The notes under the pieces were generated by a model that did no database searches, had not been told where the DNA came from, and saw only the letters and a list, made by a program, of their open reading frames with translations. From the NCBI GenBank assembly GCA_965372015.1, contig CBDVAP010000024.1:1-28870 (forward strand): DNA of 28,870 bases, written 5' to 3'. Below are positions 25,761 to 28,870 of this stretch, in pieces (the stretch's first letter is position 1; each line of letters opens with the position of its first letter). The translations under genes and the position numbers were made by a program. The stretch comes from JACZSB01 sp965372015 (GTDB taxonomy: Bacteria; Fidelibacterota; Marinisomatia; SCGC-AAA003-L08; TS1B11).

Positions 25761-26169
25761 GGGGCCACGGTAGGCTAACGAATGCCCAGCTTATGCCCAG
25801 CTTAAACCCATTAAAGACCCATTAAAAACCGATAAAAAACCTATCCAATGCCTAGCTAAAACCCATCAAAAGGCCAATGCTTACCGACGGAAGAGGCTAG
25901 CCCAAGGGGGAAATGCAAAATGAAACGTGCAAAATGGGCGGAAAATAAGCATAAGACGTTAAGAATGAAGGGGTTAATATCTGTTAGATACCGGAACCTA
26001 TATGCAGATACCGGGGCCGGTTACCTCACCCCAGACACTGCGTGTCGTCCCCTCTCCCAACCCACATGAAACGAGCCTGAGGGAGAGGGGAATATGCTAC
26101 TTGCTTGTCAAAGAGCGGGGGGAATATAGGGATTTTTAAGAGTACTGTCGTTCGCCTGGTGCGCGGAAC
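25761..26169 (-). repeat. Dispersed intergenic repeat, copy B (inverted relative to 12318-12840)
   Basis: The reverse complement of this stretch aligns with 12318-12840, from the GCGCACCAGGCGAACGACA end to the TTCGTTAGCCTAC end, with a gap where copy A holds its internal duplication. Conserved blocks include TTTTCCGCCCATTTTGCAC, AAGCATTGGCCTTTTGATG and AAGCTGGGCATAAGCTGG. Together the two copies form a divergent inverted pair that brackets about 12.9 kb. The left part is a run of degenerate 'acccattaaa' words. Confidence 0.8.
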
Positions 26170-26205
26170 AGCCATCAGCCGTCAGCGATCAGCCCATGCC
26201 AGTAA

Positions 26206-26225
26206 GGGCGTAATGCATTACGCCC
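26206..26225. repeat. 20-bp perfect palindrome, copy 2
   Basis: The 20 bases are identical to 9805-9824. Here the symmetry extends further, GTA at 26202-26204 pairing with TAC at 26227-26229 around one mismatch, so the full element is about 28 bp. It abuts the decayed gene tail at 26226. Confidence 0.75.
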
Positions 26226-26286
26226 CTACGAGGTTGCTCCCTCCACAATCTTGATCTCCTCCTCCGTCAGTCGCGTAGAGCTTCCG
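26226..26286 (-). pseudogene. Decayed C-terminal tail resembling restriction/methylation enzymes
   Basis: On the minus strand, positions 26270-26229 encode LTEEEIKIVEGATS followed by a TAG stop (26228-26226). Just before it, after one extra base at 26271, the next frame reads ARKLYA. Joined, this gives (R)KLYALTEEEIKIVEG, which strongly recalls the extreme C-terminus of many type II restriction-modification and related DNA methyltransferase proteins (KLYGLTEEEIxIVE). No upstream coding sequence remains, so I read it as a 20-residue relic with a frameshift, overlapping the palindrome. The match is from memory and short, so chance is possible. Confidence 0.4.
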
Positions 26287-26294
26287 CGCCCGGC

Positions 26295-26325
26295 TTGTTA
26301 TTCCCCATAATGGTTCGTATATTTG
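26295..26325 (+). promoter_or_regulatory. Bacteroidetes-type promoter (TTG-N20-TATATTTG) of the carboxypeptidase
   Basis: TTG at 26295-26297 and TATATTTG at 26318-26325, 20 nt apart, mirror the promoter at 12108-12138 exactly in element sequence and spacing. The following 90 nt also align with the other gene's leader (TATAAAGATACGG, GCCG-TAA-GCA-TGG). The start codon is about 115 nt downstream of the expected transcription start. Confidence 0.6.
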
Positions 26326-26446
26326 CACTACAAGTCTACTAGAAGAAGACCACCGAGCGTTTTAAAATGAGCATATAAAGATACGGTGCCGTTAAGGCAT
26401 TGGTAGACACCCTTGCTTGCCCACACCAATATGGGGGGATACAGCC

Positions 26447-28762
26447 ATGAAACACCTCTACTCTTTCCTGATCCCGATCCTGATATGCACCACCGCTGCC
26501 TTTGCCCAACCGGTGCAGGGACCCGCAACTACATTTTCCCGCACCTCTGGAGACAGCCTTGGCGATGTGAGCGACTCCGCCCAACAGGCCGCAGGTTTGA
26601 TGTGGATCAGGCTTGACCTCCAACCGGGCCAGAGTCCAATCCATCCCGACTTCCAGGGGCTGGATATCGCACGTTATCATTATAAGACCCAACAACTGGA
26701 TCTGGTCACGACCCGAGAGCAGTATACGCAGCTGGTTGCCCGGGGATATCAGATCCAGGTACTGTCTTCCGACAGCCGTAAGGATTTCCTGCCGCGCCTC
26801 CGGCGAGCCCCGAAAAAGGCTCCCGAGCGAGAGGATCGCCTGAACCAGTATGTTCCCGACCACTATCGTTCCTACCAGGAAGTGGTTGATTACCTGTTCA
26901 ATCTTCAAGCGCAATATCCAGAGATTGTCCAGGTGGATTCCATCGGCCGCTCCCATGAGAACCGGGCCATCTGGCTGGCAAAGATAGCGGAGAATGTGGC
27001 TGTTGATGACCCTACCAAAGCTGGTGTGCTTTACACGGCCCTGCACCACGCACGTGAGGTCATCTCACCAGAAGTTCTCCTCTACTTCATGGATTATCTG
27101 GTTACCGAATACAACGCCGAAAACGCCCGCATTCAGTCCATATTAGCTTCCCGGCAGCTATGGTTCGTTCCTATAGTCAATCCCGATGGACACGTCTACG
27201 TCTTCGAAACCGAACCTCTCTGGCGTAAGAACCGGCGGGATAACGCTGATGGCACCTTCGGCGTAGACCTGAACCGCAATTATTCCTACAAGTGGGGGTA
27301 TGATAACGAAGGATCAAGCCCCGTGACCTCAGAGTGGAATTACCGTGGTCCTGGACCTTTCAGTGAACCGGAGACAGATGCGATCCGTAATTTTCTCGAA
27401 GGACCGGGAAGTGAGGACCGGAATATTACCATCTCACCATCCTATCATTCCTGGGGAAACTTGTGGCTGTATCCCTGGGGGTATGTCCTCGAAGACACAC
27501 CGGAGAACTATATCTACGCCAGCTTGGGAGATTCTGTTGCCGCATATAACGGCTATATTCATGGCGGTGGCAAACTCTCAGCACAGCAGCTGGGATATAC
27601 GGTGAACGGCGATTATGCCGACTACATGTACGGAGAACAAACGACCAAGCCCCGCATCTTCGGCGTGATCCCCGAAGTGGGAGAAGAGTTCATCCCCGAT
27701 ACCTCGTTGATCGCCGAATTGGTACAGGAAAATCTCGGACCCAACATCCTTATGGCTGAATACGCCGATTTGGTCGGGCGGATGGGGAACATAACGGTAA
27801 CTTCGCGAAACTATTCCGTACCCGGTGTCGATTCCGTGGTTGTTACAGCTGCCGTCACCAACCCGGCCGAACTCAGCCAAACCGCTTTCTTCGAATCATG
27901 GTATTCGACGTTTACCGATACCCTACAATTATTTGATGATGGTAACCACCATGACGGCGCGGCGGGCGACAGCCTCTTTGGCAACACCTGGCTGATCCCG
28001 ACCGGGGAGCGTTATTACTCGGTTGGTATTAAGGTTACCACAAACACGGAGGATACGTTAAGTCTGGCCTTTCACGATATAGCCCGTTTCACCACCATCG
28101 GCCCGGTAATGTATGATTCATACATGTTTACAGGTCCTGATACGATTCCTAATCCTGGAGACCGCGTTTATTTTTACCTTGCTCTAAAGAATACCGGCTC
28201 CACGGGCACTGCCACAAAAGTAAGCGCTACCATATCCTCCACCGATTCGTGTGTTAGTGGCATCAGCCGAAGTAGTGCTCCGTTCGGCGATATATCTGCT
28301 GGAGCATTGGTGCCGGGTACAGGCAACAATTATTTTTCGATTGATATTAATGGCAACTGTCCTGGGAATACTGATCTCTCTCTCAACCTGTCCATTACCA
28401 GTGAGGGATTCACATTCTGGAGTGACACCTTCAGCGTGCACGTAAATCCACTGGGTATAGCCGAAAATGAAAGCACCCTGCCGACCGAATTCGCCCTGCA
28501 CCCGGCCTACCCCAACCCCTTCAATCCGGTCACAACACTACGCTACGACCTGCCCCAGCGGGCGGATGTAACACTCACTATCTACGACATCCTGGGTCGA
28601 GAGGTGCGGACGCTGGTACAGGGCGCACAGGCGGCGGGCTACCAGTCCGTGACCTGGGGCGGCAGCGATGATCGCGGGCAGCCGGTGAGCTCGGGGGTGT
28701 ATTTGTACCGGATAGAGGCTGAGGGCTTTTCGGAGACCCGGAAGATGGTTTTATTGAAATAG
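26447..28762 (+). CDS. Secreted M14 zinc carboxypeptidase (carboxypeptidase T-like) with type IX-type sorting domain
   Basis: The 771-residue protein starts with a signal peptide (MKHLYSFLIPILICTTAAFAQ). A propeptide-like region (about 25-130) precedes the peptidase domain (about 135-445), with zinc ligands H201 and E204 in HHAREVISPE, His at about 334 in SYHSW, substrate-site motifs VNPDG, WRKNRR, GVDLNRNY and YRGPGPFSEPET, and catalytic Glu near 410 in GVIPEVGEEF. From about 447 to the end runs the module shared with the 9920-11905 protein (DDGNHHDGAAGDSLFGNTWL, DIARFTTIGPV, LSITSEGFTFWSDTFSVHVNP), ending in a Por/type IX sorting domain (AYPNPFNPVTTLRYDLP...SGVYLYRI...KMVLLK). Start ATG 26447 has GGGGGG 8 nt upstream; the ATG at 26417 would bury the signal peptide. 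It probably releases C-terminal residues from extracellular peptides. Confidence 0.93.
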   Translation: MKHLYSFLIPILICTTAAFAQPVQGPATTFSRTSGDSLGDVSDSAQQAAGLMWIRLDLQPGQSPIHPDFQGLDIARYHYKTQQLDLVTTREQYTQLVARGYQIQVLSSDSRKDFLPRLRRAPKKAPEREDRLNQYVPDHYRSYQEVVDYLFNLQAQYPEIVQVDSIGRSHENRAIWLAKIAENVAVDDPTKAGVLYTALHHAREVISPEVLLYFMDYLVTEYNAENARIQSILASRQLWFVPIVNPDGHVYVFETEPLWRKNRRDNADGTFGVDLNRNYSYKWGYDNEGSSPVTSEWNYRGPGPFSEPETDAIRNFLEGPGSEDRNITISPSYHSWGNLWLYPWGYVLEDTPENYIYASLGDSVAAYNGYIHGGGKLSAQQLGYTVNGDYADYMYGEQTTKPRIFGVIPEVGEEFIPDTSLIAELVQENLGPNILMAEYADLVGRMGNITVTSRNYSVPGVDSVVVTAAVTNPAELSQTAFFESWYSTFTDTLQLFDDGNHHDGAAGDSLFGNTWLIPTGERYYSVGIKVTTNTEDTLSLAFHDIARFTTIGPVMYDSYMFTGPDTIPNPGDRVYFYLALKNTGSTGTATKVSATISSTDSCVSGISRSSAPFGDISAGALVPGTGNNYFSIDINGNCPGNTDLSLNLSITSEGFTFWSDTFSVHVNPLGIAENESTLPTEFALHPAYPNPFNPVTTLRYDLPQRADVTLTIYDILGREVRTLVQGAQAAGYQSVTWGGSDDRGQPVSSGVYLYRIEAEGFSETRKMVLLK

Positions 28763-28870
28763 CCCGTAGGGGCGACAGACGCGGTGGCCCCCACATCCTG
28801 ACGAGCCACCACGAAAAAAACAAAAAACACCAAAAAAGACGCTGGCGGATGGAGGGTTAGATATGGTGGG
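28763..28870. other. Noncoding end of window
   Basis: After the carboxypeptidase stop there is a GGGGC/GCCCC inverted repeat (28769-28773 with 28787-28791) that may form a weak hairpin, then an A-rich stretch (about 28813-28840). No gene is supported here. Confidence 0.4.

Larger units (their letters stand above)
25617..26446. other. Divergent noncoding region between fusion gene and carboxypeptidase
   Basis: This 830-nt spacer has no intact gene. Left to right it holds a GC hairpin (CCCGC-TTTCT-GCGGG, 25723-25737), the dispersed repeat copy B (25761-26169), a 'cagccatcagccgtcagcgatcagcc' type degenerate repeat (26170-26194), the palindrome copy 2, a decayed gene tail (26226-26286) and the promoter and leader of the carboxypeptidase (26295-26446). 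Confidence 0.6.

Noticed and set aside
26388..26415. tRNA-Leu-like wording (GCCGTTAAGGCATTGGTAGACACC)
   Set aside because: Only a D-arm-like string is present. There is no anticodon arm, T-arm (GGTTCGAAT) or acceptor stem around it, and the segment is part of the leader shared with the other secreted-protein gene.
28799..28850. A-rich tract with a short minus-strand frame (FFVFFVV)
   Set aside because: It is a simple-sequence run that gives a hydrophobic translation by composition alone; no start signal or conserved domain is visible.
1..28870. CRISPR array, IS element, integrase or phage genes
   Set aside because: No regularly spaced identical repeats, no transposase or integrase frame and no phage structural gene were found on either strand.

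Overview
The window looks like chromosomal DNA from a bacterium of the FCB superphylum, probably an uncultivated lineage near Neomarinimicrobiota, Calditrichota or KSB1. Three secreted proteins end in Por/type IX-type sorting domains with the YPNPFN signature, there is a TonB-dependent receptor with a CarboxypepD_reg-like N-terminus, the argininosuccinate lyase has the HKKNPDVFEL form of its signature, and two genes carry a TAnnTTTG promoter element as in Bacteroidetes. The lineage is inferred; no rRNA gene is present. No tRNA, rRNA, CRISPR array, transposase or integrase was found.

Layout. 1-272: AT-rich 3' end of a gene resembling the tail of a SIR2-like domain, possibly a defence gene. 477-3185 (-): pyruvate, phosphate dikinase. 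3482-4378 (+): small outer-membrane barrel-like protein. 4379-4640: a leader with competing GC-rich hairpins and an intrinsic terminator. 4641-9686 (+): a tight proB-proA-argG-argH operon for proline and the last steps of arginine synthesis. From 9.9 kb on, the window is a secretion and cell-envelope region.

Envelope region. A secreted five-bladed propeller protein (9920-11905, -) and a secreted M14 carboxypeptidase (26447-28762, +) point outward from the two ends of a 13-kb block. They share a promoter and leader and a C-terminal module of about 300 residues, but have unrelated N-terminal domains. Just inside them lies a divergent inverted intergenic repeat (12318-12840 and 25761-26169). The block itself holds an M14 peptidase fused to a metal-less amidohydrolase-like shell (12884-14611, -), a secreted Asp-box propeller protein with a consensus sigma-70 promoter (15059-16375, +), a TonB-dependent receptor (16449-18980, -), and a left-running cluster. 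That cluster consists of a giant membrane/spermidine-synthase-like/TPR fusion (22572-25616) followed by three paralogous lipoproteins (21503-22567, 20455-21498 and 19183-20271). The last lipoprotein gene carries a single in-frame ochre codon.

Best candidates for undescribed biology: the fusion-plus-lipoprotein cluster (a SpeE-like domain whose catalytic Asp appears lost, followed with 4-nt gaps by envelope lipoproteins); the paired outward-facing secreted-protein genes with a common promoter, leader and C-terminus; and the attenuator-like leader in front of proBA-argGH. A short decayed tail of what looks like a restriction/methylation gene sits at 26226-26286.
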